Positions 1-8,567 of a stretch of 34,383 nucleotides of DNA are shown here, piece after piece. The position numbers were made by a program, and so were the translations under genes. Position 1 is the first letter of the stretch. Every line of letters starts with the position of its first letter. The DNA comes from Gemmatimonadaceae bacterium (GTDB taxonomy: Bacteria; Gemmatimonadota; Gemmatimonadetes; Gemmatimonadales; Gemmatimonadaceae), in the NCBI GenBank assembly GCA_017881685.1, contig JADGQR010000215.1:1-34383 (forward strand). Direction: 5' to 3'. Below the pieces are notes generated by a model. The model made no database searches. It was not told where the DNA came from and saw nothing but the letters and a program-made list of their open reading frames with translations.

Positions 1-255
1 CGCGCGCTGATTCGCGATGACAAGGTTCATCAAATCTATTCGGCGATGCAATCCGGAAAGAAGTTCGGGATGCAGACGCTGAACGATGCTCTCTATGCGC
101 TTTACATGGGCAAGGAGATCACGCAGGATGATGCGCTCAAGGTTACGAGCTTGCCTGATGAATTCCTGCGGATGATCGGCAAGGAACCAGTTGCAGATGA
201 AAAACCGTCTCCGGCGCCACGTCCCCTGACCGGTGGACTCGCCGGAAGACGGTAA
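1..255 (+). CDS. pilT: PilT-like type IV pilus retraction ATPase, C-terminal fragment
   Basis: This is the last 84 residues of a gene that begins left of the window; the frame is open from base 1. The segment RALIRDDKVHQIYSAMQSG followed by KFGMQTLNDAL is the characteristic C-terminal end of PilT/PilU-type secretion ATPases, where the helical C-terminal domain contacts the neighbouring subunit of the hexamer. The protein powers retraction of type IV pili at the inner membrane. The Walker motifs lie outside the window. The last 25 or so residues are Pro/Ala/Arg-rich and look like a disordered tail. A pilC gene follows on the same strand about 180 bp downstream, matching the usual pilB-pilT-pilC order. 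PilB could share part of this C-terminus, but the QTLNDAL stretch favours PilT. Confidence 0.9.
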   Translation, partial: RALIRDDKVHQIYSAMQSGKKFGMQTLNDALYALYMGKEITQDDALKVTSLPDEFLRMIGKEPVADEKPSPAPRPLTGGLAGRR

Positions 256-263
256 CGGCATGA

Positions 264-350
264 CAGCAAGCAGCTAGCAGTTAGCAGCACTAGCTGGTTG
301 GCAGTTAGCGTGTGGCAGTAGGCAGTCAGCAGTCAGCAGGCAGCACGCAG
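264..350. repeat. Degenerate GCAGTTAGCAG / GCAGTCAGCAG short repeat tract
   Basis: The pilT-pilC gap holds a run of imperfect copies of a unit close to CAGTTAGCAG or CAGTCAGCAG, including cagctagcagttagcagc, gcagttagcg and gcagtcagcagtcagcagg. Unit length and phase vary, so this is a low-complexity tract rather than a clean tandem array. No gene is seen in the gap. Confidence 0.65.
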
Positions 351-436
351 TATTCCATTGCCAGCGTCGCCAGCCGAGAGGGGGTGGCGGCGCGGGTGAT
401 GGAAGTGACATCAGACAACGACTCACTGGTTTTCAA

Positions 437-1630
437 ATGGCGACGTTTACTTACACAGCCCGCTCATTCGCGGGTGAGATGCGGACCGCAACTCTCGAGG
501 CACAATCGCGCGATGACGTGATTGCGCAGCTGAGGAAGCAGCGGCTCAACGTCGTCAAGATCGACGAAGCGACGCCGAAGAGGGCGAGGCGCGGTCACAT
601 CAAGATGCGGGACATTGTCATTCTGACGCGGCAGTTCTCGACCATGATCAACGCTGGACTTCCGCTCGTGCAGACGATGACCATCCTTGCCGACCAGAGC
701 GAGAACAAGGTGCTGGCGGATATCATGCGCAAAGTCGTCTTCGATGTGGAGTCAGGAAACACCGTTGCCGACGCGCTCGGAAAGCACCCGCAGGCCTTCA
801 GCGGTCTCTACGTGAACATGGTTGCCGCAGGTGAGGCGGGTGGTATTCTGGACACGATTCTGATGCGCCTTGCGACATTCATGGAAAAGAACGACGCGCT
901 GGTTCGAAAGGTGAAGGGCGCGATGATCTACCCCAGCGTGATCATGTCGGTCGCCGCAATCGCGGTGACCGTGCTGCTCATCTTCGTCATCCCCGTTTTT
1001 GAGAACCTCTTCGCCTCGGCTGGCCTCGCTCTTCCGTTGCCGACTCGAATCGTCATGGGCGCGTCGAGATTCCTCAAAGGCTACTGGTACGTCGTTCTCT
1101 CAGTGATCGGCGTCGGGACGTACTTGTTAAGGAAGTACAACGCGACGTCAGACGGAAAGCTCAGGATCGACCGAACGCTGCTGAAGGTTCCAGTACTCGG
1201 CGACGTGCTTCGAAAATCCGCAGTGTCGCGCTTCACGCGCACGCTCGGAACGCTCATCAGCTCGGGTGTGAGCATTCTCGATGGCCTGGAGATTACTGCG
1301 AAGACCGCAGGAAACCGTGTCGTGCAGGACGCGATAATGGAATCCCGTGCGTCAATTGCGGGTGGTGATACTATCGCCGCGCCGCTCAAGAAGTCCGGAG
1401 TGTTTCCTCCAATGGTCATCTCGATGATTTCCGTCGGAGAACAGACAGGCGGACTCGATGAGATGCTCTCGAAGATCGCCGACTTCTACGATGAACAGGT
1501 CGACGCAGCCGTCAGCAATCTTCTGTCTCTCCTCGAGCCGATCATGATCGTGTTCCTCGGTGTCGTGGTTGGTGGAATGGTGGTCGCCATGTATCTCCCG
1601 ATCTTCGACATGATCAACGCCGTGCAGTAG
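437..1630 (+). CDS. pilC: Type IV pilus inner-membrane platform protein PilC (T2SSF family)
   Basis: The 397-residue protein has the length and architecture of PilC/GspF: an N-terminal linker starting MATFTYTARSF, then two T2SSF helical domains separated by membrane segments. Hydrophobic segments lie near residues 165-195 (VIMSVAAIAVTVLLIFVIPVF), 215-235 and 360-390 (IMIVFLGVVVGGMVVAMY). The repeated family signature appears as FSTMINAGLPLVQ in the first domain and TLGTLISSGVSILDGLE in the second. PilC is the cytoplasmic-membrane platform on which the PilB and PilT ATPases act to extend and retract the pilus. It lies directly downstream of the pilT-like gene, with a hairpin just after its stop. 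The ATG at 437 has no strong Shine-Dalgarno, but the N-terminus aligns with the family, so this start is likely. Confidence 0.95.
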   Translation: MATFTYTARSFAGEMRTATLEAQSRDDVIAQLRKQRLNVVKIDEATPKRARRGHIKMRDIVILTRQFSTMINAGLPLVQTMTILADQSENKVLADIMRKVVFDVESGNTVADALGKHPQAFSGLYVNMVAAGEAGGILDTILMRLATFMEKNDALVRKVKGAMIYPSVIMSVAAIAVTVLLIFVIPVFENLFASAGLALPLPTRIVMGASRFLKGYWYVVLSVIGVGTYLLRKYNATSDGKLRIDRTLLKVPVLGDVLRKSAVSRFTRTLGTLISSGVSILDGLEITAKTAGNRVVQDAIMESRASIAGGDTIAAPLKKSGVFPPMVISMISVGEQTGGLDEMLSKIADFYDEQVDAAVSNLLSLLEPIMIVFLGVVVGGMVVAMYLPIFDMINAVQ

Positions 1631-1659
1631 CGGTCAGACATTTTCCTACGAGTGAAAAC

Positions 1660-1694
1660 CGAAGCCCCGCCCTCTCATCGAGGACGGGGCTTCG
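1660..1694. terminator. Hairpin terminator between pilC and the convergent lipoprotein gene
   Basis: A perfect 10-bp stem (CGAAGCCCCG / CGGGGCTTCG) is extended by a mismatch and four more pairs (CCTC/GAGG) around a TCATC loop. It sits 30 bp after the pilC stop and 45 bp after the end of the opposing gene. No long T run follows on either strand, so it may be a bidirectional hairpin that works with Rho or as an RNA-stabilising end. Confidence 0.75.
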
Positions 1695-1738
1695 TACTGC
1701 GGCCCCGATTACTCATCGGGACCCTTCAGGGCCTGCGC

Positions 1739-3128
1739 TCAATTAACTACGACCCTGTCGAGCGAGGACGGCCCGATGTTCATGCAGGCCTGTCCGACGT
1801 CTCCACCCGTCTTGTTCATATCGCCGTCATGAACCATGAACTGGAGGCGATAGTTGTGATTGGGGATGAGTCCAAGTCCAGCGATCGTCCATACGACTTC
1901 TGCCGAGTAGCCTTCATCAGGAACGCCGGCCGGGACGGGGTTTGCGCCGGGTCCGAGGTTTCTGTGGTTCTTGGCTGGATCAGCGTCCAGCGCAAATGAC
2001 CTCGTCGTAGGTGTCCTGGAAAGGTCAACGTTGAGCACCGCCGCTTTCCATGTTCCGAAAATCTTGTTCGGCCGCAGTGGCAAACCACCCTGCTGCCAGT
2101 CGCCAGCTCTCGAAGTCGGATCCGTGGTGATGTCTGTGAAGAATATCGACGGAATACCGGCCGACCGAATGGGTCAACTGCGGCTGCGGCGCCCGTCAGG
2201 AATTCCGTGCCGGTGAGAACGAACTGCGGCTGCGTCGAGCCGGGCGAACCGATCTGGCCAGCTGGGTTGCCTACCATCGGAGCTACCGCATGGTCTACAT
2301 AGAAGTCTGTCTGCCCCTTGGGCATATTGACAGACACGCGGCGGATTCCCAGAAGCAACGCATGCTCGTCGTTGTACCACATGCGAATCTCGCTGGCTGT
2401 TCTGCCGTAGGCCCGAAGAACCTCGCTCTCGTTGAACACAACGTTCGACCGCGGGAGGGCGCTATTGTCGGGATACCCGAGAACGCACTCACTCGGCGGT
2501 GGTACGGGATTGAAGGTGAATGTCACGACAACGCCATGGTGAATGTTGGCATACGCACGCGTGGGGTTGTTCAAGGTGTCACACGGAGTCGGGAACACCA
2601 GATATGTGGCCTTATCCTGTTGCAGCCTATCCATGATGCAGTCGGTGTGGCTGTACTTGGCGTATGCGGGAATCGTCGTCGCTGTGAGGTTGATTCCCGA
2701 CATGACGTCGGCCGCATTGTTGATCTCATGATCCGACGTGGCGGCGATGCGGTCCAGAACGATCTGGCACGCGCCTACGCCGACCTGATACTCCTGGCCG
2801 TCGGGTACGTTCTCGATGTCCGTGCCATCGCCGCCATCTGCGCCATCGATGGTGCCATCGAGATTGTAAATGGAACGGAATCCGGAGTTCGTGAATTTGT
2901 AGACGCCCGGGGGCTGGTCGAGTCGACGCAGACTGTAATCCGGCCTGCGTGGTCGTACGCTGTCCCGATGGTATTATCATTCGACGGCTTTAACGGGGCG
3001 GTAATGGACTTCTCAGTGGAGTCTGTGCAGGATCCGAGAACGGCGAGAATCACAGCCGCTCCCGAAAGCAGCGCCAGCCGAGCGAGTTTCACGCCTGGGC
3101 TGGTTTGGGACATTGTGGTTGAGCGCAT
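1739..3128 (-). pseudogene. Secreted lipoprotein gene broken by two frame changes
   Basis: Reading leftward from the ATG at 3128, with GGAGG at 3139-3135 six bases before it, the first frame gives a lipoprotein signal with lipobox VLGSC and continues to TAPLKPSNDNTIGT. The coherent protein then moves to a second frame somewhere within 2970-2870 (PPGVYKFTNSGFRSIYNLDG, then a Gly/Asp-rich stretch with EINNAADVMSG). It runs to about 2170 (FLTGAAAAVDPFG) and resumes in a third frame (AGIPSIFFTDITTDPTSRAG) to the stop at 1739. The C-terminus carries QFMVHDGDMNKTGGDVGQAC, a motif I associate with secreted anchor-type proteins. Rejoined, it would be about 460 residues. Because sense is kept across both shifts, the breaks are either recent mutations or sequence errors. 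The function is unknown. A riboswitch-like leader precedes it. Confidence 0.7.
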
Positions 3129-3160
3129 TGTACACCTCCGAGTGGTTCTGCGAGATTCGG

Positions 3161-3263
3161 CCTTTTCGAGACCGGTGTCGCCCCTCTTCGGTGGTCAGGC
3201 GCTTCTCGAAAGAAGCCTGACTTTGCGTGCTGGCCTCTCGGCCAGCTTGCCCTTATCGGAAGG
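3161..3263 (-). promoter_or_regulatory. Putative cyclic-di-GMP-I (GEMM-I) riboswitch
   Basis: On the minus strand the order of elements matches the GEMM-I aptamer. GGGCAA (3252-3247) is followed by a 7-bp hairpin GCTGGCC/GGCCAGC closed by a GAGA tetraloop of GNRA type (3246-3229). The hallmark ACGCAAAG follows (3228-3221), then a second hairpin starting TCAGGC and closing with GCCTGA (3220-3194), then AGAGGGGCGACACC (3185-3172). The outer ends can form P1: CCTTCCGA (3263-3256) against TCGAAAAGG (3169-3161), with CCTT:AAGG and CGA:TCG paired around a small internal loop. It lies 22 bp upstream of the Shine-Dalgarno of the disrupted lipoprotein gene, so translational control is plausible; no U-tract terminator is seen. 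Whether it binds c-di-GMP or cGAMP cannot be told by eye. Confidence 0.75.
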
Positions 3264-3272
3264 AGTTCTTTT

Positions 3273-3298
3273 GTGCCAGTTTTTTCCTTTTCTGGCAC
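3273..3298. other. Stem-loop upstream of the riboswitch-like leader
   Basis: GTGCCAG and CTGGCAC form a perfect 7-bp stem around a 12-base loop that is T-rich on the plus strand and A-rich on the minus strand. It is ten bases upstream of the putative riboswitch and could be part of its 5' leader or an insulating hairpin. The role is not determined. Confidence 0.4.
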
Positions 3299-3518
3299 GT
3301 GGGCGGGATACAACAACAGGGGTTGATATTTGATCAGGCGATTCCTGAATTCATGTACGCGCAGACCTGATGACTGTCAGACATTGCCTGAAGCAAAATG
3401 AATTGGCCGTGCGACGTGAGGTATTTTCCTGCCTTGCTGGCCGCCAAGACTGCACACCATACTCAACAGCTGAACTCACCAGTCAAAAGGTGAGAGATCC
3501 AATTACTCGCCACGACAA
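3299..3518. other. Divergent intergenic region, no gene seen
   Basis: About 220 bp separate the minus-strand leader from the ABC ATPase gene. It must hold promoters for both directions, but I see no pair of -35/-10 boxes good enough to call. A short inverted repeat (TCAGG cgatt CCTGA near 3335) is the only visible structure. Confidence 0.5.
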
Positions 3519-4406
3519 GTGAAGAGCGACAGTAGCCCGATCGTGAGTGCACCAGAGATAGTGTCGACAGCGCCGCCATTGAGCGCCGGGACGCAAACAC
3601 CAGTAGCGATTACGACAATGGGGCTTACCCGGCGTTACGGGACGCTCGTCGCCGTTGACCATCTCGATCTTCGTGTCGAATCCGGCTCGATCTTCGGACT
3701 GCTCGGACCGAACGGCGCTGGAAAGTCGACAACGATCATGATGCTGATCACGCTGCTGCCTCCATCCGAGGGAGGCGCCATGGTCGCAGGCTATGACATC
3801 ATTCGCTCGCCGGCCAGCGTGCGGCGTCACATCGGATACGTTCCGCAGAGTGTCTCCGCCGACGGCGCGTTGACTGGTGCCGAGAATCTTCGCTTGTCGG
3901 CACGCCTCTACGGGCTTCCGCGATCAGAGCGCGCCGAGCGAATCTCGGAAGCCCTCGAATTCATGGGTCTCAGCGAACATGCGGACGCGCTCGTCAAGAA
4001 ATACTCGGGAGGAATGGTCCGCCGGCTGGAGCTCGCGCAGGCAATGTTGCACCGTCCTGCCGTGCTCTTTCTCGATGAGCCTACGATTGGTCTCGATCCA
4101 ATCGCCCGCCATGCGGTATGGGAGCGTTTGAGAGAATTGCGGCAAAGATTCGGCATGACAGTCTTTCTGACGACGCATGATATGGAAGAAGCCGAAGCAC
4201 TTTGTGGCACGCTCGGCATTATGCATTCAGGGAAGCTCGCCGCCCTTGGCGCTCCAGAGGCGCTCAAGAAACAGGTTGGCGCTGATGCCACACTCGATGA
4301 CGTCTTCATCCATTTCGCCGGTGCGTCGCTCGGTGACGCCGATAGTGAGGGAGGACGATACAGTGACGTTCGCAGAACACGCCGCACTGCCACCCGTCTC
4401 GGCTGA
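3519..4406 (+). CDS. ABC-2 type transporter ATP-binding protein (DrrA-like)
   Basis: The 295-residue nucleotide-binding subunit has all core motifs: Walker A GPNGAGKST (63-71), Q-loop Gln110 in YVPQ, signature YSGGMVRR (162-169), Walker B AVLFLDEPT (181-189) and the switch His220 in TTHD. It belongs to the DrrA/NodI type of ATPases, which drive ABC-2 permeases that export drugs, lipids or polysaccharides. The first 30 residues are Ser/Pro/Ala-rich and precede the conserved domain, so the GTG at 3519 may be too early; a GTG at 3543 is an alternative. Its 3' end overlaps the start of the permease gene by 44 bp, indicating translational coupling and a shared complex. Substrate unknown. Confidence 0.93.
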   Translation: MKSDSSPIVSAPEIVSTAPPLSAGTQTPVAITTMGLTRRYGTLVAVDHLDLRVESGSIFGLLGPNGAGKSTTIMMLITLLPPSEGGAMVAGYDIIRSPASVRRHIGYVPQSVSADGALTGAENLRLSARLYGLPRSERAERISEALEFMGLSEHADALVKKYSGGMVRRLELAQAMLHRPAVLFLDEPTIGLDPIARHAVWERLRELRQRFGMTVFLTTHDMEEAEALCGTLGIMHSGKLAALGAPEALKKQVGADATLDDVFIHFAGASLGDADSEGGRYSDVRRTRRTATRLG

Positions 4407-5223
4407 CGCGCCACCGCGCTCGCGCGGTCTCGTTGGAAGGGCAAGTGGAACCGTGCTCGATTTCGCGCGCGAATCCTCAGCCGTAGCTGATGTCGAGCTG
4501 AGAAAGATTTTTCGCGATCCGACCGAGCTGCTTACTCGCGCAGTGCAGCCTACGCTTTGGCTGCTGGTGTTCGGCCAGGTTTTCACGCGTACCCGAGCGA
4601 TTCCGACGGGCAAGCTGAGCTACCTGGAATTCATGGCTCCCGGTGTACTCGCGCAGAGTGTGTTGTTCAGCGCGATTTTCTATGGCATCGCAATCATCTG
4701 GGAGCGCGATCTCGGAATCGTACACAAGATGCTCGTGAGTCCAGCATCCCGTGGCGCTCTTGTTTTTGGCAAAGCGATCTCCGCAGGGCTTCGGGCGTTG
4801 TCGCAGGCTGTCATCATCATCCTTCTCTCTCTCGTTCTCGGCGTGCGGCTGCGATTGGACCCCGTGAGTCTCATTGGCGTTGCGATTGTCGTTGTGCTGG
4901 GAGCGGCATTGTTCTCAACTTTCTCTTTTGTCATCGCGTGCCTGGTGAAAACCCGCGAACGATTCATGGGAATCGGCCAGGTGCTGACGATGCCGCTGTT
5001 TTTCGCCAGCAACGCCATCTATCCGATTGCGATGATGCCCGAATGGCTGCGGGTGGTGGCTCGTGTGAACCCGCTGACATATCTGGTGAATGCGCTTCGC
5101 GAGTTGATGGTGCAGGGCGGACAAAGCACCGTCGGACTACCAACGGATTTTCTCGTGCTCACGCTTGCGTGCCTTGTGATGGTGATTCTTGCAGCACGGC
5201 TCTACCCGGGGATCGTACGCTGA
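4363..5223 (+). CDS. ABC-2 type transporter permease (DrrB-like)
   Basis: The 286-residue membrane protein carries the ABC-2 fold: an amphipathic N-terminal segment (VELRKIFRDPTELLTRAVQPTL) followed by about six hydrophobic helices and the conserved PLTYLVNALREL near residue 240. I place the start at the GTG at 4363 because GGGAGG lies at 4349-4354 with an 8-base spacer. The longer open frame back to 4177 lies entirely inside the ATPase gene. Paired with the overlapping ATPase it should form a dimeric exporter in the inner membrane. A 90-bp gap separates it from the next, unrelated gene. Confidence 0.92.
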   Translation: MTFAEHAALPPVSADAPPRSRGLVGRASGTVLDFARESSAVADVELRKIFRDPTELLTRAVQPTLWLLVFGQVFTRTRAIPTGKLSYLEFMAPGVLAQSVLFSAIFYGIAIIWERDLGIVHKMLVSPASRGALVFGKAISAGLRALSQAVIIILLSLVLGVRLRLDPVSLIGVAIVVVLGAALFSTFSFVIACLVKTRERFMGIGQVLTMPLFFASNAIYPIAMMPEWLRVVARVNPLTYLVNALRELMVQGGQSTVGLPTDFLVLTLACLVMVILAARLYPGIVR

Positions 5224-5313
5224 GTCCTCGACGTTCTCAAATCGCCGGGATCCTCGCGATCCACAAGCTCGCTCGAGCAACAATCCTTTCTTGACCCCCA
5301 GGAATCGTCTGAC

Positions 5314-8300
5314 ATGACTCACTCGGTAACCTTACGGCTGTGCGCAACAGCCGTTACGCTGGGATGCATCCTCGCCGCCCGGCCCATGACTGTCCCGCCG
5401 GCTGCAAACGCTGTGGATCCGCGGCTCTACGCCGGGCTGACATGGCGAAACCTCGGCCCATTCCGCGCCGGACGGGTTGCCGCAGTTACGGGAGCGATTG
5501 GACAACCCGGCGTTTTCTACGCTGGTCTCCCTGCCGGCGGTGTCTGGAAGACGACGAGCGCCGGCGAGACATGGTATCCGGTTTTCGACGACATCAAGGA
5601 AGTCTCGTCCGTCGGCGCGATCGAAGTCGCTCCGTCAAATCCCGATGTCGTCTACCTCGGCACGGGCGACATGGTTACCGGCGGCGCTATTAATGAAGGG
5701 AACGGCGTCTACAAGTCTGTCGACGCCGGCCACACGTGGCGCCACATGGGACTCGACTCGACAAAGCAGATCCCGTCGATGCTCGTCGATGTGCGCGATC
5801 CAAACGTCGTTCTCCTCGCCGCACAGGGTGACATCCACCTCAAGAGCGGTTCACGCGGCGTTTACCGCACAACAGACGGCGGCACGACGTGGTCGCGAAC
5901 ACTTTTCGTCGACGATAGCACGGGCGTGCAAAAGATCGCGCGCGCCAATGACGCGCCGAGTGTCATCTTCGCGACGACAGTGCGTCACTACAACCCGCCA
6001 CCGTCACCGACAGCGCCGACTGTCATCGGCCGGCCTGCAGCGGCTCCGGATACGGGTCGCACTCAGACACGCGTTTTCAAATCGATCGATGCGGGCGTCA
6101 CGTGGAGCGAGCTGTCAGGAAACGGACTCCCTCGTCTCACTGGACGCACATCGATCGCCGTAGCGATGCGCACGAATGCACAACGCGTATTTCTGATTGC
6201 AAATTCCGGACTCTTTCGGTCAGATGATGGCGGATCGACGTGGCATCAGATCGCGGCCGATGACGAGCGCATTCGCAACGGACAAGGCGGCTACAACTGC
6301 GGAGTGTACCTAGATCCGCAGAATCCCGATGTCATCTACACGATCAGCACGTCGAGCTACGTGTCGAGAGACGGCGGAAAAACTTTTACCGGATTCAAGG
6401 GCGCACCCGGTGGAGATGATCCTCAACAAATGTGGATCGATCCCACCGACGGAAAGCGAATGCTGCTCGGACTCGATCAGGGTGCGGCAGTGTCGCTCGA
6501 TGGCGGCGCGACATGGAGCTCTTACTACAATCAGTCGACCGAGCAGATCTACCACATCTCGGCAGACAACTCGTACCCGTACTATGTGTACGGAACGCAG
6601 CAGGACGCCGGCGCAATCCGCACGCGCATCCGCGGCAACCTTGGTGAAGTCACACCGCTCGATTGGGATCCCGTTTCCGGATGGGAGTGGGGAACAATCG
6701 TCGCCGATCCGCTGAATCCAAACAAGGTCTATGCGAGCGGCAACGGAATCGTGAAGATCTCGTATCCAAGCGGGCAGTGGATAAATGTCAGCCCCGCTGT
6801 CGATCCGGCGAACCATCTTCGCACGACGTCGTCGCAGCCGCTCGTATTCGCACCCTGGGATGAGCACATGCTGATCACGGGGTTCCAGCAACTAATGGCG
6901 ACGACGGACGGAGGCGTGCATTGGTCTGCGCTGAGTCCGGACCTCGCGACGCGTACCGATGCACCACCGCCTCCCGGCGGGGGAGCGCCAACGGGAGCCG
7001 CGATCGAATCGATTTCAGCTTCGACCGTTGCATCCGGAACGATCTGGGTTGGAACGAACAATGGATTGATCAAGGTCACGCGAGACGGTGGCAAGACGTG
7101 GACGGACGTGTCAGTGCCGGGTCTCCCAAATCCCTCTCGCGCTGAAGTCGTCGCGGTAGATGCATCGCACAGCGATCCTGCGACTGCGTATGCGGCGATC
7201 GAGCTTTACCGCATCGGCGACTACACGCCCTACCTGTTCCGCACGCACGACTCAGGCAAGACGTGGACGAGAATCACGAATGGCCTGCCGACCAATGAGG
7301 TGGGGGGAAGCTTCGCGCGCGTAATTCGAAACGACACGCGAAAGCCCGGACTTCTCTTCGCTGGAACAGAGAGTGGTCTGTACGTCTCGTTCGACGATGG
7401 TGAACACTGGCAGTCGCTCATGCAGAATCTTCCTAATTCGTCGTACCGGGACATCGTGCTCAAGGACAACGATCTGATCGTCGCAACGTACGGACGCGGC
7501 ATGTGGATACTCGACGACTACTCGATGCTGAGAGATCTAACGCCGGCGATTGCAAGCGAGCCTGGCAGACTGTTCAAGCCGGGCGACGCTGTACGCGTGA
7601 GAAGAAATGTCGGCGCGGACACTCCGTTTCCGCCGGAAGTTCCTCATGCATCGAATCCACTCGATGGCGTCATCATCGACTACTGGTTCGCGCGCGCGCC
7701 AACGCGCGATGTGACGCTGGACGTGTTCGATGCATCAGGAGCGCTCGTTCGTCACATGACCAGCGTTCCTGCTACGCCGGTGCCTGAAGCGGCACGGCCG
7801 CCGCATCCGAATTTCTGGGTTGCGCCTCCGCAGCAGCTTCCCGCGAAAGCCGGGGAAAATCGCACGAACTGGGACCTGCGTTACGATTCGCCGCCAGCAT
7901 TCTCACACTCGTTCGAGATCAACGCGAATCCCGGCCTCACGCCCGCGTCGCCACTTGGCGCGATCGCTCTACCGGGTGTGTACACGCTCAAGCTCAATGT
8001 CGACGGGAAGACATTTTCGCAGACTGTGACAGTCCGTCCCGATCCGCGCTCGCCTGCAACGTCTGCTGAATTGAGCGAGCAGCACACGCTGCTCATGAAG
8101 ATCACCGATGGACTGAAGGTGTCGTCAGCAGGGTACTATGCAGCGCTCGAGTTTCAGAAAGCATTGAAGGGAGCGATTCCGACGGCAGGTGAGCCGGGAA
8201 TTCCGGACCTCACGGCAAAACTCTCGTCTCTCGCATCGCGTATCGATACGGTGGCCGGACTCGAGGCTGCGCGTGCACGCGGTCGTTTTGGCCAGGCAGC

Positions 8301-8553
8301 TGCGGCACCGAGCTTCAACAACACCAACAGGGCGCTTGTGACACAGCTGAATGCTCAGGACCTCGGCGACATGGCTCCGACTCCTTCGGCGCTCGCTGCA
8401 TTCGCCAAGACCTGCAACGACCTTACAGCCGTGATTGCCTCATGGCAGAGCGTCGCGTCGGAGCTTGGCTCCGTCAACACACTGCTCACCGGTCACGGGA
8501 AAGCCGCGCTCGTGCTGAAATCAGCAGCGTTCAAAGCACCGAGCTGCCAGTAA
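5314..8553 (+). CDS. Secreted VPS10/sortilin-like beta-propeller protein with Asp-box (BNR) repeats
   Basis: The 1079-residue protein begins with a Sec signal peptide (charged start, LCATAVTLGCILAA, cleavage around residue 33). Residues 40-745 hold about eleven Asp-box motifs of the type S/D-x-G-x-T-W, such as SAGETW, DAGHTW, DGGTTW, DAGVTW, DGGSTW, DGGATW, DGGVHW, DGGKTW, DSGKTW and DDGEHW. This fits one or two large propellers, as in VPS10 domains and GH74-type xyloglucanases. The propeller ends at ATYGRGMWILDD (about 722-733), a common closing motif of this bacterial family. Next come an Ig-like stretch (residues 790-920) and an Ala-rich helical C-terminus. I do not see the catalytic Asp pair of GH74 clearly, so hydrolase activity is not claimed. 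AGGA lies 11 bases before the ATG. Confidence 0.85.
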   Translation: MTHSVTLRLCATAVTLGCILAARPMTVPPAANAVDPRLYAGLTWRNLGPFRAGRVAAVTGAIGQPGVFYAGLPAGGVWKTTSAGETWYPVFDDIKEVSSVGAIEVAPSNPDVVYLGTGDMVTGGAINEGNGVYKSVDAGHTWRHMGLDSTKQIPSMLVDVRDPNVVLLAAQGDIHLKSGSRGVYRTTDGGTTWSRTLFVDDSTGVQKIARANDAPSVIFATTVRHYNPPPSPTAPTVIGRPAAAPDTGRTQTRVFKSIDAGVTWSELSGNGLPRLTGRTSIAVAMRTNAQRVFLIANSGLFRSDDGGSTWHQIAADDERIRNGQGGYNCGVYLDPQNPDVIYTISTSSYVSRDGGKTFTGFKGAPGGDDPQQMWIDPTDGKRMLLGLDQGAAVSLDGGATWSSYYNQSTEQIYHISADNSYPYYVYGTQQDAGAIRTRIRGNLGEVTPLDWDPVSGWEWGTIVADPLNPNKVYASGNGIVKISYPSGQWINVSPAVDPANHLRTTSSQPLVFAPWDEHMLITGFQQLMATTDGGVHWSALSPDLATRTDAPPPPGGGAPTGAAIESISASTVASGTIWVGTNNGLIKVTRDGGKTWTDVSVPGLPNPSRAEVVAVDASHSDPATAYAAIELYRIGDYTPYLFRTHDSGKTWTRITNGLPTNEVGGSFARVIRNDTRKPGLLFAGTESGLYVSFDDGEHWQSLMQNLPNSSYRDIVLKDNDLIVATYGRGMWILDDYSMLRDLTPAIASEPGRLFKPGDAVRVRRNVGADTPFPPEVPHASNPLDGVIIDYWFARAPTRDVTLDVFDASGALVRHMTSVPATPVPEAARPPHPNFWVAPPQQLPAKAGENRTNWDLRYDSPPAFSHSFEINANPGLTPASPLGAIALPGVYTLKLNVDGKTFSQTVTVRPDPRSPATSAELSEQHTLLMKITDGLKVSSAGYYAALEFQKALKGAIPTAGEPGIPDLTAKLSSLASRIDTVAGLEAARARGRFGQAAAAPSFNNTNRALVTQLNAQDLGDMAPTPSALAAFAKTCNDLTAVIASWQSVASELGSVNTLLTGHGKAALVLKSAAFKAPSCQ

Positions 8554-8567
8554 CGGAAAGAGCTGTT

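Noticed and set aside
1816-2703. The 295-codon minus-strand frame as a complete gene on its own
   Set aside because: It lacks a signal peptide or Shine-Dalgarno, and its last 120 residues are Arg/Ser-rich out-of-frame sequence. It is the middle part of the frame-disrupted lipoprotein.
3292-3313. A TGGCAC match suggesting a sigma-54 promoter
   Set aside because: The required TTGC element at -12 is absent at the right spacing on either strand. TGGCAC is part of the hairpin stem.
2290-3333. A 347-codon plus-strand open frame antisense to the lipoprotein gene
   Set aside because: The minus strand has a signal peptide, Shine-Dalgarno, lipobox and a conserved-looking C-terminus. The plus-strand translation has no domain features and is a shadow kept open by the high GC content.
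4177-4362. N-terminal extension of the ABC permease
   Set aside because: It lies wholly inside the ATPase coding region and is not hydrophobic or conserved in character. GGGAGG with proper spacing supports the GTG at 4363.
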